NCBI GenBank assembly: GCA_016195025.1
Contig: JACQAL010000018.1
Span: 62,001-126,000, forward strand
Direction of reading: 5' to 3'
Source: Bacteroidota bacterium
Lineage (GTDB): Bacteria > Bacteroidota > Bacteroidia > Palsa-948
Length of the DNA stretch: 64,000 nt
The notes under the pieces were generated by a model. The model saw only the letters and a list, made by a program, of their open reading frames with translations. It had not been told where the DNA came from and searched no databases. Positions 34,706 through 43,003 of the stretch are shown here, one piece after another (the stretch's first letter is position 1; each line of letters opens with the position of its first letter). A program made the translations under genes and the position numbers.

Positions 34706-36820
34706 TTATTTCGGAACAATCGCTTTCTCCTCTATGATTCTGAAAGCGGTTCTGCGGTTTTTCTGGTGGCCGGCTTCTTTTTCTTCTTCGGTGGGCATTG
34801 CATTTATTTCTTCATCATTCACAATGAGTTTAGTTTCACCGTAACCTTTCGGCTGTAATCTGTCCTTTGCAATTCCTTTCGTGATAAGATAGTTGACGCA
34901 GGATTTTGCGCGCTCATCGGAAAGCCGGAAATTGTAATCATCATTTCCCCGTGAATCGGTGTGCGAACTTAATTCAACAACTAAATTATCATTCAACTTC
35001 AGCATATCGGCAAGCGTATCGAGAATAAGTTTTGAGCGCGGGCGAAGCGTTGCTTTGTCAAAATCATATTCAATTCCGGGAATCACAATATCACCCGAAG
35101 GAATTTTTTCCAGATAAAAATCCTGCGTAAGCAAAGTTGTTTTCTTAATTCCTATTGTTGAAACATCCGCCTTATCGCTGAAATATTTATTCTTCTGCGC
35201 TTTTGTGTTGTAAAGCATTTCTTCGGGTATCATGGTGGAATATTTTCCGCTGTCATCGGTGATAATAAAAATTGATTCTGATTTCTCGGAAGCATCTTTG
35301 AGCGTGACCAGCGAATTTACAACGGGCTTTTTGGTTTTCTTTTCGTAAACAGTTCCTTTCAACGTGATGATGAACGGAACAGGATTCACAGAATAAATTT
35401 TATAGCACGCACCGCTTCCGCATTCTTCGCAGGGCTTGCGGTCGGAAGCAAAGTATCCGATGCTCTGGTCGGGATACGCGATGAAGTATGCATCATCACG
35501 GCTGGAGTTGATAGGAGATTTCAGGTTGAGCGGTTTTGACCAGGTGGTATCGCCTTGTTCGTCATTCAATGCCGATTTAAAAATATCCTGCCCGCCAAGC
35601 CCCTGGTGTTCATCGGAACTGAAGTAGAGCGTTCGTGTTGCGTAATCGTAAAAAGGTGTTATCTCATCTCCTTCGGTATTTACCGGTGCGCCAAGATTAA
35701 CAGCTGTTCCCGCTTTTCCGAATTCATCAACGGGCGCATACCAGATATCCATTTTTCCTTTTCCGCCCGGGCGGTCGGAAGAAAAAAATAAAATGTTTCC
35801 CTGCTCATTCAGCGATGGGCTCATGGATTTATATCCTTCCACATTCACGTTGCTGTTGAGTTTCATCGGGCGAAGCCATTGCTTATTCATAAACCGGCTG
35901 AGGTAAACAGCGCATTCTTTTTTTTCGGCATTGACAGAAGTCCATCGCGTGAAAAAAAACTTATCGCCTTCCCGTGAAAAAACTCCTGCTGCTTCGTGGT
36001 CGGTTGTATTTACGGGCATGCCAAAATTTTTTGCTCCGGAAAAATTGAAACTGTCTTTTTTAGAAGCGAAAAAAATATCGGAGAGATAAATCGGGTTCTG
36101 TCCTTCTCCGGCAAAACTTTGTTTGCGGGAAGAAGCAAAGGCGAGCGAATCCTTCGTTTTGAAAAAAGCGGGAGAAAAACTTGCAGTGCCTCCGTTTATT
36201 GCCGTATCAAGTTCGCGGAGGATAGAAAGGGAATTTACGCTGACGGATGTGCCGGCAAAATAATCGCATGACATACTTTTCTTCTGCGCGCTTTTGTAGA
36301 GCGGAGAATTCTTATCGGTATTTACCTGGAAATATTTTTCAAATTCTTCCGATGCTTTTTCATATTTGCCATTGAGCATTAAATTGTTTGCGTACCAGTA
36401 ATGTTCATCGGGATAAATTTTCGGGTCGTTCTGCAACGCTTTTTCACTCCAGTTTTCCGCATTGATATAATCATGATTTTTTCGATACGACACAGCAAGA
36501 TTATGTACGATACGCTGGTCGGCAATTCCGTAAGCAGTATTTTTTTCTTCGTGCGTGACAACCGGCTTGAAGTTTTTTGACGTATCCAGCGAAGATGTTT
36601 CTGCGGATTTTTTTACCGGAAGCATAACCTGGTTCACTTCATAGGGATAAGAAACAATGTCTCCATCGGCAGAACTTTCGAGCGCTTTCAGATAATAAAA
36701 TGCAGCGGTGGAATAATCCTGATTCCGGAATGCTTCATCGGCAGTTTGCAAAAATTCTTTCCGGCTCTGCGAAAAAGCGAAGAAGGGAACGAGTGAAAGA
36801 AATACTATTCCTTTTCTCAT
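34706..36820 (-). CDS. OmpA-family protein with TPR and WD40-like propeller (T9SS-associated)
   Basis: 704 residues from ATG 36820; a TTG five codons earlier overlaps the PorP gene further. Order: signal peptide (GIVFLSLVPFFAFSQ), N-terminal TPR (DEAFRNQDYSTAAFYYLKALE, ALQNDPKIYPDEHYWYANNLMLNGKYEKASEEFEKYF), a PD40/WD40-like propeller (ILFFSSDRPGGKGKMDIWY, TLYFSSDEHQGLGGQDIF), a carboxypeptidase-regulatory-like beta domain, and a C-terminal OmpA peptidoglycan-binding domain (HTDSRGNDDYNFRLSDERAKSCVNYLI). This layout is that of PorE/SprE-related proteins linking T9SS to peptidoglycan. Its start overlaps the PorP stop by four bases (ATGA). Confidence 0.9.
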   Translation of the reverse strand: MRKGIVFLSLVPFFAFSQSRKEFLQTADEAFRNQDYSTAAFYYLKALESSADGDIVSYPYEVNQVMLPVKKSAETSSLDTSKNFKPVVTHEEKNTAYGIADQRIVHNLAVSYRKNHDYINAENWSEKALQNDPKIYPDEHYWYANNLMLNGKYEKASEEFEKYFQVNTDKNSPLYKSAQKKSMSCDYFAGTSVSVNSLSILRELDTAINGGTASFSPAFFKTKDSLAFASSRKQSFAGEGQNPIYLSDIFFASKKDSFNFSGAKNFGMPVNTTDHEAAGVFSREGDKFFFTRWTSVNAEKKECAVYLSRFMNKQWLRPMKLNSNVNVEGYKSMSPSLNEQGNILFFSSDRPGGKGKMDIWYAPVDEFGKAGTAVNLGAPVNTEGDEITPFYDYATRTLYFSSDEHQGLGGQDIFKSALNDEQGDTTWSKPLNLKSPINSSRDDAYFIAYPDQSIGYFASDRKPCEECGSGACYKIYSVNPVPFIITLKGTVYEKKTKKPVVNSLVTLKDASEKSESIFIITDDSGKYSTMIPEEMLYNTKAQKNKYFSDKADVSTIGIKKTTLLTQDFYLEKIPSGDIVIPGIEYDFDKATLRPRSKLILDTLADMLKLNDNLVVELSSHTDSRGNDDYNFRLSDERAKSCVNYLITKGIAKDRLQPKGYGETKLIVNDEEINAMPTEEEKEAGHQKNRRTAFRIIEEKAIVPK

Positions 36821-37836
36821 ATCGGGCGCGGGCAATTTGGAATGGGAGTTGGTTTGTACCTGCTTCCGATTACGGTGAATGAAATTTCAAAACCGCCTCT
36901 GCCCATGGTGGCGGGCGAGAGCGATGAATTATTTATGTCGTAACTTACTTTATAGGTGGCGCGCCCGTATTTCAATCCCGCAAAATAAATTATGGCATCC
37001 TTATTCCGGTAGGAAGCACCGAGAATGAGAAACGAAACAGTGTTCGGCAGAGCGTAATTCACATCCATGCCAGCGACCATCTCGTAGTCATTTATTTGTT
37101 TCATCAAAAGAAATTTCGGAACGAATTGAATTCTGTCGGCAATATTTATTTTGCAGCCGCCATGAATTAAATAGCGCAGCGGAAGTTTGTTGCTTTCAGA
37201 AAAAAAAGATTCTTTCGGATTTGTCAGGTGGAAAGCAGTTGCTCCCAGAAAAGGATTGATGCGCGATTTGTTTTTTGCATAGTAATACATTAACCCGAAA
37301 TTAATATCGGGTAGAAAAATTTGTTGCCCGATGTTCGGCTCACCGTTTGAAAGCGTGTTATCAAACCCTCCTCCGTTTGTACCCACATACTGGCTTTCAA
37401 AAATGAGTTTGGAAAGATTCACGCTCTTGTATTCAAACCCCGCCTGAATGCCTGCCGAAATGCGATGTGTTTTTTTATAGTTAAGGGGTTTGTCGTAGGC
37501 AGCGGAAAGTTGCAAACTGAAAACCGAATAATCACCCGCGCCTGCGCGTTCATCTGCAATCTGCGCGCCCAAAGAAATTTTTTTCAGGTGCTGTTCTCCC
37601 GAAAGCAACGTGGTGGTGAACGGATGATTGGCAATTGAATTCCACTGCGTGCGGTAGTGCGAGTGAATCCGGAACGTTCCGTTGTAAAAACCGGTAAGCG
37701 CAGGATTCAGGTTCAAAGGCGCTTCATCGTATTGCGAGAGGTGAAAATCCTGGGAGAATGCTTCACTCCCAACTTCTCTCCAAAGAAGAGAGAAGAACAC
37801 TGCAATAAAAGCAACTAGGGAAAAATAATTTCTCAT
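36817..37836 (-). CDS. PorP/SprF family T9SS outer-membrane protein
   Basis: 339 residues. Family start DFHLSQYDEAPLNLNPALTGFYNGTFRIHSHYRTQW, barrel strands, and the typical end YKVSYDINNSSLSPATMGRGGFEISFTVI. It is coupled at both ends: the adhesin stop lies one base before its ATG, and its own stop overlaps the OmpA-TPR start. The leader MRNYFSLVAFIAVFFSLLWREVGSEAFSQ contains a translated repeat (37760-37795; WREVGSEA) between hydrophobic core and cleavage site. Expected role: outer-membrane partner of the upstream PKD adhesin. Confidence 0.92.
   Translation of the reverse strand: MRNYFSLVAFIAVFFSLLWREVGSEAFSQDFHLSQYDEAPLNLNPALTGFYNGTFRIHSHYRTQWNSIANHPFTTTLLSGEQHLKKISLGAQIADERAGAGDYSVFSLQLSAAYDKPLNYKKTHRISAGIQAGFEYKSVNLSKLIFESQYVGTNGGGFDNTLSNGEPNIGQQIFLPDINFGLMYYYAKNKSRINPFLGATAFHLTNPKESFFSESNKLPLRYLIHGGCKINIADRIQFVPKFLLMKQINDYEMVAGMDVNYALPNTVSFLILGASYRNKDAIIYFAGLKYGRATYKVSYDINNSSLSPATMGRGGFEISFTVIGSRYKPTPIPNCPRPI
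37760..37795. repeat. Repeat family D variant inside PorP signal peptide
   Basis: On the minus strand, TCTCTTTGGAGAGAAG and TTGGGAGTGAAGC form the typical GGAG-AG-GTTGGGAGTG pattern of family D. It is in frame within the leader peptide. Confidence 0.6.
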
Positions 37837-37837
37837 T

Positions 37838-40800
37838 TTACCTGAGCAATGTTACATCTCCTTTTATGAAATGTTCTTTTTTATCTTCGGTGGTTGCGTT
37901 GATTATATATATATAAACTCCGATGGGTTGTTTGATTCCGTTTCGCGTTCCGTCCCATCCGAATTTCTGGTCGGTAGAAATAAAAATTAATTCTCCCCAG
38001 TTATTATAAATTCTGAATTCCAATTTTATATAGGGACCACCGAGCACGTAAAGAATATCATTATGCCCGTCACCGTTCGGAGTAAATCCGGTGGGAATGT
38101 TGGGCGGATTATTTACAATCACTTCGTGCCAGATGGTATCGGTGCAGCCAAACTGGTTGGTAACAACTTCCCATACAGAATAAATTCCGCCTACCGAATA
38201 ACTATGCGTGGGATTTTGTAATACGGAAGAACTGCCATCGCCAAAATTCCAGTACCATAAAACAATTCCGCTCTGCGACTGGTCGGTGAAAGTTACATTC
38301 TGATTCAGGAAAACAATAGTTGGATTTTCTGTGAATGCCGCAGTGGGAGAAGGGCTGACTCCGATAACCTGAGCAATGGTATCCGAACATCCGAAGTTGG
38401 AAGTTACAATGAGCGTGACTCCGTAATTTCCTGACGAAGGAAAATAATGAATTGGATTTTGCAGCGTAGAATTATTTCCATCGCCAAAATCCCAGAACCA
38501 TTGCACAATGCTGTCGGGCGGAAGAATGGTGGAGCCGTCATAAAAAATTGTTCCGTCAGCAACACAAAATCCCGATGAAGTAATTACAGCATTCGGCAGC
38601 GGATGAACAATCACTTGTTTTGTAATGGTGTCGGTGCAGCCCAAATCGGAAGTAACAAGCAGCGTTACATTGTAAGTTCCGGGCGAAGAATAATTATGCG
38701 AAGGATTTTGCGCGCTGCCGAAAGTTGCATCGCCAAAGTTCCAGTTCCACGAAACAATATTTCCATAGGGAATAAAAGAAGAATCATTGAAGAAAGTTTG
38801 GTTTCCGAGGCAAACATCCATGGAGCCAAAATTGGCAAGCGGGCCGGGCGCAACAAAAATAGTTTGCGTGAGTGTATCGGTGCAGCCGAAACCCGAAGTA
38901 ACCACAAGCGTTACCGTATAATTGCCCGATGCCCCATAGTAATGCGGAGGATTTTGCAGGTTGGAAAAATTATTTCCGCCCGATGCCGGGTCACCGAAAT
39001 TCCAACTCCAGCCGTTAATATTTCCGCTGCTGATGGAAGAATTGTCAGTGAAGAAAACCGAATCAATAAAACACTGCGCGGTGTTTGAAAATGCCGCTGT
39101 GGGAGTGGGATTAACGGTGATGATTTGTGAAATGGTGTCCGAACATCCGAAACTTGTTCCGACAATAAGCGTAACCGTATATGTTCCCGCTGAAGCATAA
39201 TTATGAGAAGGGTTTTGCAGTGCGCTGGTGGTTGCATCACCAAAATTCCAACTCCATGAAGTTGGATTGCCTGTGGAAAGGTCGGTGAAAGTTGTTGCGC
39301 TGCCGGCACAAACAGTGCCCGCGCTGAAATTGGCTATGGGAAGAGCATTCACAATTACAGGAAGAAGAATAGTATCGGTGCAGCCCGTGTTTGAAGTTAC
39401 AATCAGCGTAACCGTAAAAGTTCCTGCCGAAGTAAAATTATGCGAAGGGTTCTGAAGCGAAGAAGTATTGTTAGGAGCCGAAAGCGGGTCACCGAAATTC
39501 CAACTCCAGCCGGTAATTGTTCCCGATGAAATGGAAGATGAATCGCTGAAGAAGGTGGTGTTGCCGAAACAAACCTGCGTGGCGCTGAAATTTGCCAGCG
39601 GAGAGGGCTGAACAGTTATTACCTGCGAAATGGTATCCGCGCATCCTGAACTTGAATTCACAATAAGCGTAACCGTAAAAGTTCCGGCAGAAGTATACCC
39701 GTGCGAAGGATTCTGAAGCGAAGAAGTATTGTTGGGAGCCGAAAGCGGGTCACCGAAATTCCAACTCCACCCGGTAATATTTCCGCTGCTGATGGTGGAA
39801 TTATCGGTGAAGTAAACCGAATCAATAAAACATTGCGCGGTGCTTGTGAATGCTGCCGTTGGCGCAGGATTTACAACCACTGTTTTCTGAATGGTATCTA
39901 TGCATCCGTAACTTGTTCCGACAATAAGTGAAGCGGTATACGTTCCCGAAGCCGTATAGGTGTGTGAAGGATTTTGCAGCGAAGAAGAATTTCCGTCACC
40001 GAAATTCCATGTCCATCCGGTAATGCTTCCGAAGGGAACGGTGGAGTTATCGGTGAACTGGGTTGGATTTCCGAAGCAAACGGTAGTGTTTGAAAATGCC
40101 GCAGCAGGCGGAGGAGCAATGACAAGCACCAGCGTATCTGAATCGGGCGGACATCCTCCGGTGTAGGTGGTAATAAGAATTAAAGTTACTGTGCCGTTTG
40201 AAATTTCCCCCGCGCTCGGAGTGTAGGTTGAATTCAAAACCGTATCGGAAGGATTGTACGTTCCGTTTCCGTTTGTCCAGATTCCTGTGGTAACTCCTGT
40301 TACATTTCCGTTCAGATTGAAAACAGGATTGTAAACACAAACCGTATCATCGGGTCCGGCACTGGCAGTGATGTTTGCAGTATAACTTGTAACGGTTACC
40401 GTATCATACACAGGCGGGCAATTGGTGGTATCGGAAATCTGAACCCAGTAGGTTCCCACTCCCACAACAATGCTCTGCGTGGTTGCGCCCGTACTCCATA
40501 CATAAGAATAAGGCGGAGCGCCTCCTGAACCCACTGCGGTGATGGTGGCGGGCGGACCGCCAAAACATATTGTAGGATTCTGCGGAATAATGGTTGCGCC
40601 TTTGTTCGAAACAAAATCAACCTGCACCGTATCGCAAATGAGCATGAGGCCGCATCCGCCAATGGGGTAGCCGCAAACCTGGTAAAGCACATAAGGAGGA
40701 TAACCGGGCTGAGCGGTTACAATCACGGTGTCGCAGGCGGTGTCGCAACTCAGATATAAATTATACGCTCCCACCGGACCGGGAAAAACCGAAGTCCATG

Positions 40801-41296
40801 ATAAACTTGATTCATTATATCCGGAGGCGAAAATCATTCCCGTGCATCCCTGGCTCACCACAGTGGGTGGTCCTGCGCTGGGAGCGGCAATGGAAGTTAT
40901 TTCATAGGTGTTATTATTATTTCCGGGTTTGCAAAAAGTGATGTGATGCGGTCCAATGCCATTCAAACACATGGTATCTCCCACGGCAGTTGGGTTTTTG
41001 CAGTTCACTTCGTAATAAAGCGCGCCCGGAGGAATGGCGCCCGAGGCAATGCTGAAAGTTATTCCCTGCGCGGCAGGGTCAAGTATCACCCAGAATTCTA
41101 CGCAGCGGTCGGGAGCAGTTGCACCGCAGCAGGTATCCTGCCTTACCACCACGGGACTTATCCACGAGCCGCTGGGATTTCCGGTAAGATTAACAGTGAA
41201 ACTCGGAGTAGTGGGACCGCACGTTTGTGAAAACCCTTCCGCAGAAATTAAAACAAAGAGAAAAGAAAAAAATAATATGCGTATAGATTTTGCCAA
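37838..41296 (-). CDS. PKD-repeat T9SS adhesin with CHU_C domain
   Basis: 1,152 residues. The start must be non-ATG: TTG at 41296 gives AKSIRILFFSFLFVLISAEGFSQ, a clear signal peptide, and no ATG precedes the cleavage site. A Cys-rich N-terminal region (TCGPTTPSF, VVRQDTCCGATAPDRCVEF) is followed by an SprB-like unit (PPYSYVWSTGATTQSIV), then eight PKD domains (WNFGDGNSSSLQNPSHTY pattern), and a CHU_C sorting domain (IPTGFTPNGDGHNDILY, IYNNWGELIF, WDGTRNG). It is probably a surface adhesin or gliding-related protein. Stop and next ATG are one base apart, so cargo and PorP partner are translated together. Confidence 0.92.
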   Translation of the reverse strand: MAKSIRILFFSFLFVLISAEGFSQTCGPTTPSFTVNLTGNPSGSWISPVVVRQDTCCGATAPDRCVEFWVILDPAAQGITFSIASGAIPPGALYYEVNCKNPTAVGDTMCLNGIGPHHITFCKPGNNNNTYEITSIAAPSAGPPTVVSQGCTGMIFASGYNESSLSWTSVFPGPVGAYNLYLSCDTACDTVIVTAQPGYPPYVLYQVCGYPIGGCGLMLICDTVQVDFVSNKGATIIPQNPTICFGGPPATITAVGSGGAPPYSYVWSTGATTQSIVVGVGTYWVQISDTTNCPPVYDTVTVTSYTANITASAGPDDTVCVYNPVFNLNGNVTGVTTGIWTNGNGTYNPSDTVLNSTYTPSAGEISNGTVTLILITTYTGGCPPDSDTLVLVIAPPPAAAFSNTTVCFGNPTQFTDNSTVPFGSITGWTWNFGDGNSSSLQNPSHTYTASGTYTASLIVGTSYGCIDTIQKTVVVNPAPTAAFTSTAQCFIDSVYFTDNSTISSGNITGWSWNFGDPLSAPNNTSSLQNPSHGYTSAGTFTVTLIVNSSSGCADTISQVITVQPSPLANFSATQVCFGNTTFFSDSSSISSGTITGWSWNFGDPLSAPNNTSSLQNPSHNFTSAGTFTVTLIVTSNTGCTDTILLPVIVNALPIANFSAGTVCAGSATTFTDLSTGNPTSWSWNFGDATTSALQNPSHNYASAGTYTVTLIVGTSFGCSDTISQIITVNPTPTAAFSNTAQCFIDSVFFTDNSSISSGNINGWSWNFGDPASGGNNFSNLQNPPHYYGASGNYTVTLVVTSGFGCTDTLTQTIFVAPGPLANFGSMDVCLGNQTFFNDSSFIPYGNIVSWNWNFGDATFGSAQNPSHNYSSPGTYNVTLLVTSDLGCTDTITKQVIVHPLPNAVITSSGFCVADGTIFYDGSTILPPDSIVQWFWDFGDGNNSTLQNPIHYFPSSGNYGVTLIVTSNFGCSDTIAQVIGVSPSPTAAFTENPTIVFLNQNVTFTDQSQSGIVLWYWNFGDGSSSVLQNPTHSYSVGGIYSVWEVVTNQFGCTDTIWHEVIVNNPPNIPTGFTPNGDGHNDILYVLGGPYIKLEFRIYNNWGELIFISTDQKFGWDGTRNGIKQPIGVYIYIINATTEDKKEHFIKGDVTLLR

Positions 41297-41317
41297 TAAG
41301 AAAAAATTAAGATTCTA

Positions 41318-41325
41318 CAAAAGTA
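41318..41325 (-). promoter_or_regulatory. -7 box (TACTTTTG) for the adhesin operon
   Basis: TACTTTTG on the minus strand fits TAnnTTTG and lies 22 bases before the TTG start at 41296, which supports that start and a short leader. Confidence 0.6.
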
Positions 41326-41399
41326 AGAAAGAAAAAATGAATATGAAAAATTAAAAGAAAGACATAATCAAGAGCGTATTGTTGAGAACAAATGATGAT

Positions 41400-41620
41400 T
41401 TAAAAAGACCTTTAAGGTTTTCAAAAACCTTGAAGGTTTTGATAACCGGGTGAGAAAACAGGACTCACCCCTCTTTCCCCTCTTTGCTTGGCAGAGAGGG
41501 GATGAAAGGGGAGAGTTATTTATCGGTGATTACTAATTTATTTGTAAAGACCTCACCCCAGCCCTCTCCTGACATCCCCCTTAATCCCCCTTCATAAAGG
41601 GGGACAGTCAGCCGAATGAA
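41400..41620. repeat. Repeat-rich gene-free region
   Basis: Part of an 867-base gap (41297-42163). It holds a palindromic run GACCTTTAAGGTTTTC...AAAACCTTGAAGGTTTTG (41408-41445), then several family D units (ACTCACCCCTCTTTCCCC, GCAGAGAGGGGATGAAAGGG, CCTCACCCCAGCCCTCTCC, AATCCCCCTTCATAAAGGGG). No gene or promoter is evident. The rest of the gap holds the 21-bp array at 41802-42032 and nothing else I recognise. Confidence 0.7.
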
Positions 41621-41801
41621 ATACAGTTCGCTTGCAAGAATCGCTGTAGAAGGTTGCATTGTTGTAAAGATATAAAGTTACTGTCAAAAGTCAAGTTGTT
41701 GTCCGGGCTGTTGGGTGTTTTTGCTCATTATATCCGCAACAAAGGTATTGATTATTTTCAGCGCATAAGCGGGGCTCGCATTCGCATTATCGTAAACAGC
41801 A

Positions 41802-42032
41802 GTCAACTTACGCTGCTTTGATGTCAACTTACGCTACTCTGATGTCAACTTACGCTACTCTGATGTCAACTTACGCTACTCTGAGGTCAACTTACGCTAC
41901 TCTGAGGTCAACTTACGCTACTCTGATGTCAACTTACGCTACTCTGAGGTCAACTTACGCTACTCTGATGTCAACTTACGCTACTCTGAGGTCAACTTAC
42001 GCTACTTTGAGGTCAACTTACGCTGCTATGAT
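41802..42032. repeat. Tandem array of 11 units of 21 bp
   Basis: Eleven perfect-length units, consensus GTCAACTTACGCTACTCTGA followed by T or G. Units 1 and 11 differ from the rest in having GCTGCT instead of GCTACT, so the two ends mark old outer copies. Units end in T, T, T, G, G, T, G, T, G, G, T. A plus-strand frame reads MSTYATL/RSTYATL but has no start context, no flanking domain and ends soon after; another plus frame (VNLRYSD/E) is also open. All minus frames have stops in every unit. Confidence 0.95.
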
Positions 42033-42163
42033 AGACCTCTTTCATAATTCACAATGAACTGTTGAATAAAAATTTGCAGAGAGGGGATAAATTGAGGGAA
42101 TAAAAAGGAATGTTGCCGTACGATGACCGCAAAACGTTTCGCAAAATACTGAACTTGTTTGGT

Positions 42164-43000
42164 TTAGTTATTCACTGAAATAGTTTTGGCGCACTCTAAA
42201 AATTTGCTGATTGCCTTGCGCCCGGTTCTTCCAAGTGAAATTGAAAAATCATTCACATAAAGTCCAATGTGCTGTTTAATTACCTTATCATCCATTTCCT
42301 GCGAATGTTTTTTTACAAACGCTTTGCTTGAATAAGGATTTGCAAAAGCAAATTCAACGCTTCTTCTTATTACACGTTCCACTTTCTTTTGAATTTCCTT
42401 CGGAAAAGTTTTCTTGATGAAAATTCCTCCCAGCGCAATGGGAAGATGGGTTTGCGCTTCCCACACACCTCCTAAATCTGTATAGCAAACAAGTCCTTTT
42501 TTCTCATAGGTGAAACGGCTTTCGTGAATAACCACTCCTGCTGAAACTTTTTCTTTTACTACCGCATCTATTATTTTTGAGAAATGAAATACTTTTTTTC
42601 TTTTGAACACGGGAAACAAAAAAGAAAGAAGAAAATTTGCTGTCGTATTTTCTCCCGGAATGGCAGTGGTTCCAAGCAGCATGGTTCGCACTGTAGTTCC
42701 CGGCTTTATTACTAATACGGGACCTGTTCCAAAGCCAAGCGCGCTTCCTGAATCGAGCAGAGAATATTTTTTTTGCAATTTGGAGTAAGCGAAGAAACTT
42801 AGTTTGGTTATATCTAAACTTGGAACTTGGAACTTGGAACTTGGAACTTCAACCGCCCTGCGGTTGAGCGCTTCCACATCTTCCATCACGGGTTTGAACT
42901 GCAATCCTTCCGTATCAATTTTTCCGTGAAGCAGTGCATCAAAGATGAAACAATCATTGGGGCAGGGAGAAAAGCCGAGCGTGAGAATTTTATTTTTCAT
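42164..43000 (-). CDS. mqnD: 1,4-dihydroxy-6-naphthoate synthase
   Basis: 278 residues. TLGFSPCPNDCFIFDALLHGKI at the N-terminus, LDITKLSFFAY, SGSALGFGTGPVLV, AIPGENTTA and GVVIHESRFTYEKKGL, DLGGVWE identify MqnD, the periplasmic-binding-protein-like enzyme of the futalosine route to menaquinone. Residues ~51-61 (EVPSSKFQVPS) come from repeat family A (42816-42850), inserted between DVEALNRRAV and LDITKL. The gene follows the porin gene by three bases. Other mqn genes are not in the window. Confidence 0.93.
   Translation of the reverse strand: MKNKILTLGFSPCPNDCFIFDALLHGKIDTEGLQFKPVMEDVEALNRRAVEVPSSKFQVPSLDITKLSFFAYSKLQKKYSLLDSGSALGFGTGPVLVIKPGTTVRTMLLGTTAIPGENTTANFLLSFLFPVFKRKKVFHFSKIIDAVVKEKVSAGVVIHESRFTYEKKGLVCYTDLGGVWEAQTHLPIALGGIFIKKTFPKEIQKKVERVIRRSVEFAFANPYSSKAFVKKHSQEMDDKVIKQHIGLYVNDFSISLGRTGRKAISKFLECAKTISVNN
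42816..42850. repeat. Repeat family A copy translated within mqnD
   Basis: Four and a half units of TTGGAAC on the plus strand (minus: GTTCCAA). It is in frame, in a surface loop position, and both flanking family motifs are intact. Confidence 0.85.
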
Positions 43001-43003
43001 TTT

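Noticed and set aside
41818-42057. ORF of MSTYATL/RSTYATL heptapeptides
   Set aside because: It exists only because a 21-bp unit keeps its frame open. It has no start context, signal, or non-repeat domain, and a second plus frame is equally open.
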